A DNA stretch of 64,000 bases from Gammaproteobacteria bacterium UBA7310 (lineage in GTDB: Bacteria > Pseudomonadota > Gammaproteobacteria > Pseudomonadales > Ketobacteraceae): assembly GCA_002471665.1 (NCBI GenBank), contig DKQK01000069.1:112207-176206 (forward strand), in the 5' to 3' direction. Positions 1-7,471 of this stretch are shown here, in pieces. Each line of letters begins with the position of its first letter. The stretch's first letter is position 1. A program made the translations under genes and the position numbers. The notes under the pieces are model-generated. The model did not search any database. It saw only the letters and a program-made list of their open reading frames with translations, and was not told where the DNA came from.

Positions 1-659
1 AAGCCAAAGCCCAGGCCTGCCTCAAACAACTGAAAGATGATGCCGAAGCGGGCAAAAACCTCATGGAGGCGTCCATTGCCTGCGCCCATGCCAGGGTCTC
101 AACCGGCGAATGGGCCGCAACCCTGCGTGAAGTGTTCGGCGAGTATCGCCCCCCCACCGGTGTGGAAGGGCAAACGCTTTCATTGGAAAATGACAAACTG
201 CAAACCGTCCGCGCCAAGGTTAAGCAGTTTATGGAGCAATACGGACATCGACCCCGCATTGTGGTTGGCAAGCCCGGCCTCGATGGCCACTCAAACGGCG
301 CTGAAATGATTTCGGTGGCAGCACGCCATGCGGGCTTTGATGTCATCTATTTCGGAATTCGGTTGAGTGCCGTGGATATTGTGCAGTCGGCTATCGAAGA
401 AGACGTGGATGTTATCGGCATCTCGCTGTTATCCGGTTCACATAATGAAATCATTGACCAGCTTATGGCCGAGCTGGACAAAGAAGGAGCCCGTGACGCC
501 ATACCGGTAATTCTGGGTGGCATTATTCCGCAATCGGATATACCCAATTTGGAGCAGAAAGGCATTCAACGGGTATTTACCCCCAAAGATTATGACCTGA
601 TGGACATCATGAACACCATTATGGACCTGATCCTCAATGCCAAAAAAACCGCGGCATAG
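1..659 (+). CDS. B12-dependent acyl-CoA mutase (ethylmalonyl-CoA mutase type), C-terminal part
   Basis: The gene enters from the left edge, with codons read from base 3, and ends in TAG at 657-659. The visible part is the end of the catalytic barrel followed by a cobalamin-binding domain. The B12 motif DxHxxG is present as DGHSNG, followed by the nucleotide-loop sequences LLSGSH and GGIIP. The flavour GLDGHSNGAE, GIRL and TPKDY matches the MeaA/Ecm branch (ethylmalonyl-CoA to methylsuccinyl-CoA) better than classical methylmalonyl-CoA mutase, which usually reads DGHDRG. The enzyme would be cytosolic and rearrange a carbon skeleton with adenosylcobalamin. The meaB gene follows at once, as expected. 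The substrate cannot be fixed because the substrate-binding half lies outside the window. Confidence 0.85.
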   Translation, partial: AKAQACLKQLKDDAEAGKNLMEASIACAHARVSTGEWAATLREVFGEYRPPTGVEGQTLSLENDKLQTVRAKVKQFMEQYGHRPRIVVGKPGLDGHSNGAEMISVAARHAGFDVIYFGIRLSAVDIVQSAIEEDVDVIGISLLSGSHNEIIDQLMAELDKEGARDAIPVILGGIIPQSDIPNLEQKGIQRVFTPKDYDLMDIMNTIMDLILNAKKTAA

Positions 660-674
660 GTGCTCGCAGGTTCT

Positions 675-1682
675 ATGTCCCTACCCTCCCGCATGCCTTT
701 AGAACCAGCCTGGTTGGAAAAACTCACCCAGGCCAAAGCACTGAAGAAATGGCCTTTGGCCAAGCTCATTACCCTGTTTGAAAGCCAACTACCGGATAAC
801 GCCTGCGTGCGGGAGGCGATCCACCACTACATAGCACAACACCCGCAGAGCTTTAGCAAAGAGGCCACGATTATCGGATTCACCGGCACACCGGGGGCCG
901 GAAAATCCTCCCTCATTGCCGAACTGTGCCGCACCATTCTACAGAAAAGCAAAACCGCCACCATTGCCGTGCTGGCCATAGACCCCTCAAGCCAGGTCTC
1001 CGGCGGCTCCATACTGGGTGATCGTACCCGGATGCATTATGGTAAAAAAGAAACGCGGCTTTATTTCCGATCTCAGGCATCAAACCTGGAACTGGGAGGC
1101 GTTACAGAGGCCACCTTTCAGGCCTGCCGCCTCCTCCGACATCTGTTTGATTTCATCATTATTGAAACCGTGGGCATTGGTCAAAATGAAATTGATATTC
1201 AATTCATGACCGACCATACCTTTCTGGTGATGCAGCCATTGGCGGGGGATCAGATCCAGTTCATGAAATGCGGCATCATGGAAATCCCGGATAGCTTCAT
1301 CGTCAACAAATGCGACGAAGAGAAGCTGGCCAGAAGCAGCTACCATATGTTGCGCAGCTCATTGAAACAAGCAAGGCTTGTAGAGCTGCATGCGGAAGAT
1401 GACTATAGGCAGTCGGCCAAAGATCAGATATTCCTCACCAGCGCCGTCAAAAACCGAGGTATTGAAACCCTTTGCGATCACATACTGCAACTGCCTTCGA
1501 AAACTCACTGGCATAAAACCGAAGACTTTTATCTGCAGAAGAGCATACAGAAGCGTTTTGGGGAGTTTGGGCTATCGTTGATCAGCGACAACCCAGACAA
1601 GGAACTGTTGTCTTCAATAACGTTAAGCTATGAGGAAAAGGAAAGAAAAGTCCTGCAGTTGATCCAGTCTCACATCAAATAA
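675..1682 (+). CDS. meaB: MeaB/ArgK-family G-protein chaperone of the B12 mutase
   Basis: This P-loop GTPase protects and reactivates adenosylcobalamin-dependent mutases. A Walker A motif GTPGAGKS lies at about residues 71-78, a DPSSQVSGGSILGDR block follows, a switch-like ETVGIGQNE is present, and the guanine-specificity motif reads NKCD. The length of 335 residues is normal for the family. I chose the ATG at 675 because GCAGG lies just upstream. A GTG at 660 directly after the mutase stop would add five residues. The gene starts about 15 bases after the mutase stop, so the two are probably one transcript. Some family-typical residues are changed (NKCD for the commoner NKAD), but the fold signature is complete. 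Confidence 0.9.
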   Translation: MSLPSRMPLEPAWLEKLTQAKALKKWPLAKLITLFESQLPDNACVREAIHHYIAQHPQSFSKEATIIGFTGTPGAGKSSLIAELCRTILQKSKTATIAVLAIDPSSQVSGGSILGDRTRMHYGKKETRLYFRSQASNLELGGVTEATFQACRLLRHLFDFIIIETVGIGQNEIDIQFMTDHTFLVMQPLAGDQIQFMKCGIMEIPDSFIVNKCDEEKLARSSYHMLRSSLKQARLVELHAEDDYRQSAKDQIFLTSAVKNRGIETLCDHILQLPSKTHWHKTEDFYLQKSIQKRFGEFGLSLISDNPDKELLSSITLSYEEKERKVLQLIQSHIK

Positions 1683-1701
1683 ACAGGTTAAGCGTTGATT
1701 T

Positions 1702-2556
1702 CTATTGCGCCAGAAAACGCTCGATCATTTCAACCACAGGTTTAAAGGTTTCGGGCTCCAGATGAAGGTGATGATTGCCATCATACTCCGCCCACTCCAA
1801 TTGAGGGACCAACTGGATCCTTTGGCTGATCACCGCATTACCCGTCAGAAAACTTTGCTTACCGGTCACCAACATTGCCGGCATGTTCAGCTCCTTCAGG
1901 TACGCCGATACCATGCCCTCGGTTAATCGAATAGCCGAAGACATCACCAGCCGTGGGTCGGAACGCCAGGTGAAGCCACCCGATACCGACATTAAACCCC
2001 GCGAGCACAAACTCTCCGCTGCCGCTCGGCTGATTCCCCCTATGCCTTTCATGCGGGCCTCAACCGCCTCATCACGGGTTTCATAGATGGGTTTACTCTT
2101 GGCTGCAGCCCGTTTCATATCGGAGACCGCCGAGCGCAGCACCCTGGGAGCTTCCTCGGCCTCGCTGGTGTTGCTACCAATGCCTTCGATCAATATCAAC
2201 TTTTCAACCCGATCGGGGAAGGACCCTGCCAGCATAGTGGAAACGCCGGTGCCCATGGAGTGTCCCATCAAGGTAAAGCGCTCCAGATCAAGAGCATCTG
2301 CCAGGCCAATCACATCATCAACGTTGTCGATAAAATGGTAACGAACCCCTTCCGGCCTATGGGAGCTGAAGCCATGCCCCGCAAAATCCAATGCAATGAT
2401 TCGATAATCCTTTAATCCGGGGGCCAGCCGATCATAGGTGGCCGCATTATCCAACCAACCGTGCAGGGCAATAATGGCCGGTTTATCCGCATCCCCCCAC
2501 TGTTTAGCAGCCAACTCCCGGCCGGCCAGATTGATCCGAATCTCTTCAGTCAGCAT
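1702..2556 (-). CDS. alpha/beta hydrolase, SERHL-like
   Basis: A 284-residue alpha/beta hydrolase with no signal peptide, so it is presumably cytosolic. The oxyanion-side motif HGW (LHGWLDNAATYDRLAP) is near residue 32, the DFAGHGFSSHRP stretch is near residue 57, and the nucleophile elbow GHSMG puts the serine at residue 100. A late histidine lies in NHHLHLEPE. The HGWLDNAATYD and DFAGHG features resemble the serine-hydrolase-like (SERHL) group, whose substrates are poorly known. It overlaps the end of the next upstream hydrolase gene by 11 bases, so the two are translationally linked. The likely job is hydrolysis of an ester or thioester in the lipid-related block it shares with an acyl-CoA synthetase. 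Confidence 0.75.
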   Translation of the reverse strand: MLTEEIRINLAGRELAAKQWGDADKPAIIALHGWLDNAATYDRLAPGLKDYRIIALDFAGHGFSSHRPEGVRYHFIDNVDDVIGLADALDLERFTLMGHSMGTGVSTMLAGSFPDRVEKLILIEGIGSNTSEAEEAPRVLRSAVSDMKRAAAKSKPIYETRDEAVEARMKGIGGISRAAAESLCSRGLMSVSGGFTWRSDPRLVMSSAIRLTEGMVSAYLKELNMPAMLVTGKQSFLTGNAVISQRIQLVPQLEWAEYDGNHHLHLEPETFKPVVEMIERFLAQ

Positions 2557-3352
2557 GTTCTACACCCTGTATAAATTGTTGTATCAGTGAAACAGTAGCC
2601 TTCGGCTGTTGCAATGGAAACATATGTTGCCCGGGGATCATCTGCCGTTCCAGGTCAAAGTAATCGCAGAACGGAATCACGCATTGCTTGAGGGAAGCAT
2701 CACTGCGGTCAGCATGGATTACCTTGATGGGAACACCTTCTGGCCGGCGGTAGGATTTCAGATTGACCGGAGTGTTGCGGAAAATTCCAACTTCAACATC
2801 AACATCGAAAGTCAGCTCCACCGCACCTTCATTGTGAGTTTCATTACCCGCCGCCACCGGCTTTACCACCACATCACTGAACGCTGCAAAACACGCGGCG
2901 TCAAATTGAAACAGCTTTTTGGAGGCGAAATACTGCAACGCTTGTTCCCGGCTGGGCCAGGAACGGCGCCGGAACTTTGATTTGCCGGCGGGTGTCAGAT
3001 CATCCGATCTGCCCAACAGTTTGGCAATTCTGAAGGCCCAGGCCAACTTACCCCACAACAGCGGCGGGTCCAGCATCAACACGCCTTTAAAACGCTCGGG
3101 CTGCTTGCAGGCTGCAATAAAGCTGATGACGGAACCCAATGAATGGCCAACTGCCAGCACCGGTTCGGTTGTCTGCTGAGCCAGAAAATCCAGTAGCTCA
3201 TCAGCCAGGTACTGCCAACCCCCAGTATAGGGGTAGTCAGGGTTATGACCAAACTGAGGGTTATAGATCACCTGATGGGGAGCCAGAGCGGTAAAAAGCG
3301 GCTTGTAACTGGCAGCTGGAATACCATTGGCGTGAGCGAAATGTATCAACAT
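2546..3352 (-). CDS. alpha/beta hydrolase
   Basis: A 268-residue alpha/beta hydrolase. The nucleophile motif GHSLG puts serine at about residue 71, and a candidate catalytic histidine lies in the late GQHMFP stretch. The N-terminus reads HFAHANGIPAASYKPLF, a start seen in several proteobacterial hydrolases of unknown substrate. There is no signal peptide. It lies between the acyl-CoA synthetase (31 bases upstream) and the SERHL-like hydrolase, with which it overlaps by 11 bases. The three genes look like one leftward operon. Substrate is unknown; an ester or acyl-CoA linked compound would fit the neighbourhood. Confidence 0.72.
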   Translation of the reverse strand: MLIHFAHANGIPAASYKPLFTALAPHQVIYNPQFGHNPDYPYTGGWQYLADELLDFLAQQTTEPVLAVGHSLGSVISFIAACKQPERFKGVLMLDPPLLWGKLAWAFRIAKLLGRSDDLTPAGKSKFRRRSWPSREQALQYFASKKLFQFDAACFAAFSDVVVKPVAAGNETHNEGAVELTFDVDVEVGIFRNTPVNLKSYRRPEGVPIKVIHADRSDASLKQCVIPFCDYFDLERQMIPGQHMFPLQQPKATVSLIQQFIQGVEHAD

Positions 3353-3383
3353 ACTATCTTCATCAGATCACACCTGTGACCTG

Positions 3384-5093
3384 CTATTCCCACTGAACTT
3401 TCTCTTTCGAGTCGTACCAGTTTTCAATCCGATCCTCATAGCGTGATTCCAGCACATTACGCTTAATCTTCAGGGTCGGTGTCATGATGCCATTTTCAAT
3501 AGACCACTCGCCATTGGTTACCACAATGGTTTTCAGCTTTTCGTGGGGATCCAACGTCGCATTCACCTGCTCGTACAACTTGATCAAATCCTGGTGAATG
3601 GACTCTCGGCTTGCACCCTCCTGCAAGGCAGCCAGGTCTGATTCAGACAAGGCAACCAGGGCAATGGGTTGCGGCATGGCATTGCCCACTACGCAGACTT
3701 GCTCCACATGGGCGTCCGCCAGCAACTTGGATTCGATAGGAAAGGGAGCCACATACTTACCTTTGCTGGTCTTGAAAATCTCCTTAATGCGCCCGGTGAT
3801 TTTCAGGCTGCCGTCCGGTTCGGTAACCCCCACGTCACCGGTATGCAGAAAACCCTCCTCATTCAAGGTTTCACGGGTTTTCTCCGGCTCTTTGTAATAG
3901 CCGATCATATTGGTTGGCGAACGAACCAGCACTTCACCACCCTCACCAATTTTTACTTCCACCGTCGGGTTAGCCTGCCCCACATACCCTACCCGGCCAT
4001 TTCCCTGCCGTGTACTGTGAGAATAACCCATATTCTCCGTCATCCCATACACTTCCAGAATTTCGATACCCAGTCGCTTGTACCAATCCAGCAGAGAACC
4101 GGAAATTGGCGCAGCACCACTGAAGCACAACCGTGCATCATTTAAACCAATGGCTTCTCTCAACTTCTTTTTTATGACTCCCGATACCAGCGGAATACGC
4201 AGCAGCAGATTCAGTTTACGTTCATCCATCTTGGAAAAAACCCCAGCCTGAAACTTTGCCCAAATCCTCGGTACCGCAAAAAAGATGGTGGGCCGCGCAC
4301 GTTGCAAGTCAGAGGCAAAGGTATCCAGCGATTCAGCGAAAAACACATGCATGCCCTGATACAGTTGCATCATCTCCACAACCATTCGCTCAGCAACGTG
4401 AGATAGCGGCAAGTAGGACAAGGCACGGTCATCCGGTGACGCCTCATAGATATTGGCAGCCTGACTGGCACCGGACGCAATACTGTTAAAGGTGTGCATT
4501 ACACCTTTTGGCATACCGGTTGTGCCGGAGGTATAGATAATGGTGGCCAGCTCGGTGTGGCTCCGCGAGGGGCTGGCCTGCATTGGCTCAGATGATTCGA
4601 CGATTTCATTCCAGGTGGGAAAGGCATTGTCCGGGCTTAAGGGAAAGCTGATGCAGGATACGTCATCGGGAACACCCGCGGCCATTGCGGGCCAGTCATC
4701 CAGCTTACCGACAAAAAGGTACTTTGATTCACTGTGCTCCAGAATCTGGCGAACGCTGTCGGCGGTCAGTGTTGGATAAAGCGGTACGGAAACCGCACCC
4801 GCCATCCATATTGCCAGATCAGCCATCACCCAGTGAGCACAGTTCTTTGATACCAGCGCAACGTTATCGCCTGGTTTTACCCCTATCTTCTGCAGATAGG
4901 AGGCCATTGCCCTCACCTGTTGTCCGGCCTCGTGCCAGGTGATGTCAACCACCACCCCATCGCCCATCGGCTGCGTGAAACAAATTTTGGTAGGGGTGTG
5001 TTTCTCCCAGTGATAAAACCGCTCCAGGGGAAGCGGAATCCCGGTGTTGATTTTCACCTCGCGTGTGGGCTGAACTTTTGCGGAAGCGCTCAT
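3384..5093 (-). CDS. AMP-forming acyl-CoA synthetase
   Basis: A 569-residue member of the ANL (acyl-CoA synthetase, NRPS adenylation, luciferase) superfamily. It would activate a carboxylic acid with ATP to an acyl-adenylate and pass it to CoA. The phosphate-binding motif YTSGTTGMPKG lies near residue 189. The adenine motif region reads EVYGMTENMGYS, and HTGDVG with a downstream ITGRIKEIFKTSKGKYVAP forms the hinge and C-terminal lysine region. The 'long-chain' type features (FKTSKGKYVAP, a C-terminal domain with NGIMTPTLKIKR) suggest a fatty or other hydrophobic acid. The ATG at 5093 has AAGG just upstream. It heads the operon with the two hydrolases. Chain-length preference cannot be read from sequence. 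Confidence 0.85.
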   Translation of the reverse strand: MSASAKVQPTREVKINTGIPLPLERFYHWEKHTPTKICFTQPMGDGVVVDITWHEAGQQVRAMASYLQKIGVKPGDNVALVSKNCAHWVMADLAIWMAGAVSVPLYPTLTADSVRQILEHSESKYLFVGKLDDWPAMAAGVPDDVSCISFPLSPDNAFPTWNEIVESSEPMQASPSRSHTELATIIYTSGTTGMPKGVMHTFNSIASGASQAANIYEASPDDRALSYLPLSHVAERMVVEMMQLYQGMHVFFAESLDTFASDLQRARPTIFFAVPRIWAKFQAGVFSKMDERKLNLLLRIPLVSGVIKKKLREAIGLNDARLCFSGAAPISGSLLDWYKRLGIEILEVYGMTENMGYSHSTRQGNGRVGYVGQANPTVEVKIGEGGEVLVRSPTNMIGYYKEPEKTRETLNEEGFLHTGDVGVTEPDGSLKITGRIKEIFKTSKGKYVAPFPIESKLLADAHVEQVCVVGNAMPQPIALVALSESDLAALQEGASRESIHQDLIKLYEQVNATLDPHEKLKTIVVTNGEWSIENGIMTPTLKIKRNVLESRYEDRIENWYDSKEKVQWE

Positions 5094-5189
5094 GGCCTTG
5101 TACTCTTTGTTTTTATTTCACAGATATTGGGAAGGTTAAGCGTAGAACTATGGCCGATCGCCCCATAAAGTTCAACTGATTGAAATGGC

Positions 5190-5681
5190 CTAAATTCCCG
5201 GTGTTTTATACCATTCCAGAATCATGGAGCCGGAAGCAAAAACATCACCCTGCAGACAGGCGATGGATGCAGTCGCCATGCCGATGGAAGGTTGTGCATG
5301 GCCTTCGGTGAGTACACTCAACAACAGGGACACCAGCGGGTTGTGACTAACCAACAGCAAAGGCCCCTGCGCCTGGTCAGCGCTTTCCTGATACCGTGAC
5401 AGCAACGCCAGCACTGCCATTGGGTGGTCATCTGGGGTAATACCCTCCACAGTTTCCACCAGCGGATTACACCCGTGCTGCGTAAGGCCGGCCACCACCG
5501 CATCTTTGGTTTGCTGCGCCCGCAAATAGGGGCTTACCCAAATCAAGCCCGGTGGTTCCGCCAATAGCGTATCAACCATGCTCTCTGCTTCCGCTATACC
5601 CCGTTCAGACAGGGGCCGCTCAGCATCTGTGTTGGCACGGCTCACTGCATCGCCATGGCGCATCACATATACCGTACTCAC
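5190..5681 (-). CDS. sixA: phosphohistidine phosphatase SixA
   Basis: A small histidine-phosphatase-superfamily protein of 163 residues. SixA removes phosphate from phosphohistidine, classically on HPt domains or the nitrogen phosphotransferase system. The catalytic RHG motif is right at the N-terminus (VMRHGDA, His9), followed by ERPLSERG, SPYLRAQQT and a late SHNPL that supplies the second histidine. I chose GTG at 5681 because it overlaps the upstream stop codon by four bases (GTGA) and places RHG at the usual distance. An in-frame ATG at 5708 lies inside the upstream gene. The order gpsA, DUF4389, sixA is familiar from Pseudomonas. Confidence 0.88.
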   Translation of the reverse strand: MSTVYVMRHGDAVSRANTDAERPLSERGIAEAESMVDTLLAEPPGLIWVSPYLRAQQTKDAVVAGLTQHGCNPLVETVEGITPDDHPMAVLALLSRYQESADQAQGPLLLVSHNPLVSLLLSVLTEGHAQPSIGMATASIACLQGDVFASGSMILEWYKTPGI

Positions 5682-5965
5682 GGTTTTTTCTCGTTTACCG
5701 TAGGCCACTCATTGAATGGGTAGGGTTTGACATCGGATTTCATGGAAATGTAATCAACGATCTGCGCCATGTAACGGCCAAAGCTGGCGCCGAAGCGCTT
5801 CAATTCATCCTGGGGTTGCCCCGACAATAAACGCACCGCCACCTGTATCGCGCCCAAGCCGATCAACACATACCCAGCCAAGACGAAAACCAGATAAAAC
5901 AGAATCATGTAAAGGGCCGTCAAAAACAGCGAATCTTTTTCCTGCGGCTGCGAATCCTGACTCAT
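5678..5965 (-). CDS. DUF4389 membrane protein
   Basis: A 95-residue protein with one clear hydrophobic segment of about 25 residues (from ALYMILFYLV through GLGAIQVAV). A soluble C-terminal part follows, containing FGRYMAQIVDYISM and ending in PYPFNEWP. This pattern matches the DUF4389 family, small inner-membrane proteins of unknown role. It starts five bases after the gpsA stop and overlaps sixA by four bases, so gpsA, this gene and sixA are one transcription unit. Conservation of that order across Pseudomonas relatives suggests a linked function, but none is established. Confidence 0.8.
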   Translation of the reverse strand: MSQDSQPQEKDSLFLTALYMILFYLVFVLAGYVLIGLGAIQVAVRLLSGQPQDELKRFGASFGRYMAQIVDYISMKSDVKPYPFNEWPTVNEKKP

Positions 5966-5970
5966 CGTTT

Positions 5971-7023
5971 TTACCCTCTCTTTAAATTAGCCAGCTTGTC
6001 CGGCCCTGGTAATACAAATTCCACATCGGTATTCTGTTCACCCAACATCAGTTTCTGGATAACATCCTTTAGTTCTTTTTCCTCGAACAAAATCTCATAT
6101 AGACCATGCACTAACGGCATATAGACTTCCAGTTCTTCAGACTTTCCCTTGACCAGACGGATGGTATTGACCCCTTCTGCGGTGCCCCCCAGATTATCGA
6201 GAATCTCATCCAAAGCCCGGCCCTGGGCCAATGCGTGGCCCACCTGATAATTTCGACTTAAAGGCGAAGTACAGGTTACGTACAAGTCACCGACCCCCGC
6301 CAGCCCCAGAAAGGTCATGGGATTACCGCCTAATCGGGCCGCAAAGCGGCTCATCTCGGCAAGGCTGCGGGTAATCAGCATACTCTTGGTGTTTTCACCC
6401 ATCCCCATGGCAGCCGCCATGCCGGAGGCGATGGCATAGATATTTTTTAAGGCGCCCCCCAGTTCAACACCAAAGCGATCGCTATTGGCATAGACACGGA
6501 AATAATTGCAGGACAAGGTGTCCTGAACAGTCTGTCTTACCACGCCGTATTCACTGGCAATGACCGACCCGGTCAGGGTGCGCTCGGCAATTTCCTTGGC
6601 CAGATTGGGCCCGCTCAATACGCCGATTTTGGAACAGGGGGTGCAATCTTCCAGAATCTGGCTCATCAATCGAAAGCCATCCATCTCGATACCCTTGGTG
6701 GTGCTGACCAGCATCTTGCTGTCATCCAGCCACTGCGCAGCCTGAGTCACCACTTGCTTAAACGCTTTACTGGGAATGGCCACAAACAACAGATCGGAAC
6801 TGGAGACCGCATCTTGCAGGCTGGTGGTGGGTTGTATCGAGGGGTTTAGTTTTTTGCCGGGCAGGTACTGCGTGTTTTCATTTTGAGTGGCGATGTTGCG
6901 TACGGTCTCGGCGTTACGCATCCACAGCATGACCCGGTGCCCGTTGTCGGCCAGGATATTGGCAATGGAGGTGCCGAAGCTCCCGCCACCCAACACGGCA
7001 ACTTGCTTCACTTCGGTTGTCAT
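5971..7023 (-). CDS. gpsA: NAD(P)+-dependent glycerol-3-phosphate dehydrogenase
   Basis: This enzyme reduces dihydroxyacetone phosphate to sn-glycerol 3-phosphate, the backbone for phospholipids, in the cytosol. The N-terminal Rossmann motif GGGSFGTSIA begins near residue 12. The family core is present: STTKGIE, SGPNLAKEI, the catalytic lysine in GGALKNIYAIASG, the GLAGVGDLYVTC block and the SRNYQVG block. The length of 350 residues is at the upper end of the usual range. It lies 12 bases downstream of a small unknown gene and 5 bases upstream of the DUF4389 gene. Confidence 0.95.
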   Translation of the reverse strand: MTTEVKQVAVLGGGSFGTSIANILADNGHRVMLWMRNAETVRNIATQNENTQYLPGKKLNPSIQPTTSLQDAVSSSDLLFVAIPSKAFKQVVTQAAQWLDDSKMLVSTTKGIEMDGFRLMSQILEDCTPCSKIGVLSGPNLAKEIAERTLTGSVIASEYGVVRQTVQDTLSCNYFRVYANSDRFGVELGGALKNIYAIASGMAAAMGMGENTKSMLITRSLAEMSRFAARLGGNPMTFLGLAGVGDLYVTCTSPLSRNYQVGHALAQGRALDEILDNLGGTAEGVNTIRLVKGKSEELEVYMPLVHGLYEILFEEKELKDVIQKLMLGEQNTDVEFVLPGPDKLANLKRG

Positions 7024-7035
7024 TCAGTTATCCAA

Positions 7036-7359
7036 CTAAGAGAGAATCCAACGCTTAAGCCCGTATTCGGAATACAGGAATTCCTTGGTTCCGGTGGGGC
7101 CAGACATTTCCAATTTGACAGGGCCTTCATTCGATTCAACGATCAACGACATTCTCATGAAGGGGTTCGTTACACGTTCAACCTGCATTAATTGCGCTGC
7201 AGGCTCAACCGATTCGGGCACTCGGCCAAACACCAGAACATACCCCTCCTCCGTTTCCTGAACCGCTTTGATATGGTCCAGTACCAACGACAGTAGGGCT
7301 TCGCGAATCTCCTCTGCTGCCTCCCGGGTGAACGGGTAAGTTATTGAATAATCGACCAC
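7036..7359 (-). CDS. conserved hypothetical small protein, 107 residues
   Basis: I do not recognise this protein. It is soluble and acidic, without signal peptide or membrane segment. It starts with a short strand (VDYSITYP), then a helix (REAAEEIREALLSLVLDHIKAV), then several predicted strands, and ends in EYGLKRWILS. I chose the GTG at 7359 because GGAGG sits four bases before it; the longer reading would need a TTG at 7371. It is the first gene of the unit leading into gpsA. The spacing of 12 bases to gpsA suggests co-transcription. Confidence 0.6.
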   Translation of the reverse strand: MVDYSITYPFTREAAEEIREALLSLVLDHIKAVQETEEGYVLVFGRVPESVEPAAQLMQVERVTNPFMRMSLIVESNEGPVKLEMSGPTGTKEFLYSEYGLKRWILS

Positions 7360-7437
7360 GTTGCCTCCCAAATTTCCTGAACATCATTTCTATGATAACA
7401 GGCCTGCAGGCAGATGGAATGGCGAAATGAAATAAAT

Positions 7438-7461
7438 GACACCGGCATTACTGCCGGTGTC
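7438..7461 (-). terminator. htpG terminator hairpin
   Basis: A perfect 10-base-pair inverted repeat GACACCGGCA / TGCCGGTGTC with a 4-base loop lies just after the htpG stop codon. In the leftward direction it is followed by a T-rich stretch (ATTTATTTC), which suits rho-independent termination of htpG. The hairpin is symmetric, so weak activity the other way is possible. Confidence 0.7.
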
Positions 7462-7471
7462 AGCTTGATTT

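Noticed and set aside
1..659. Cobalamin riboswitch for the mutase gene
   Set aside because: The 5' end of the gene is outside the window, so its leader cannot be seen.
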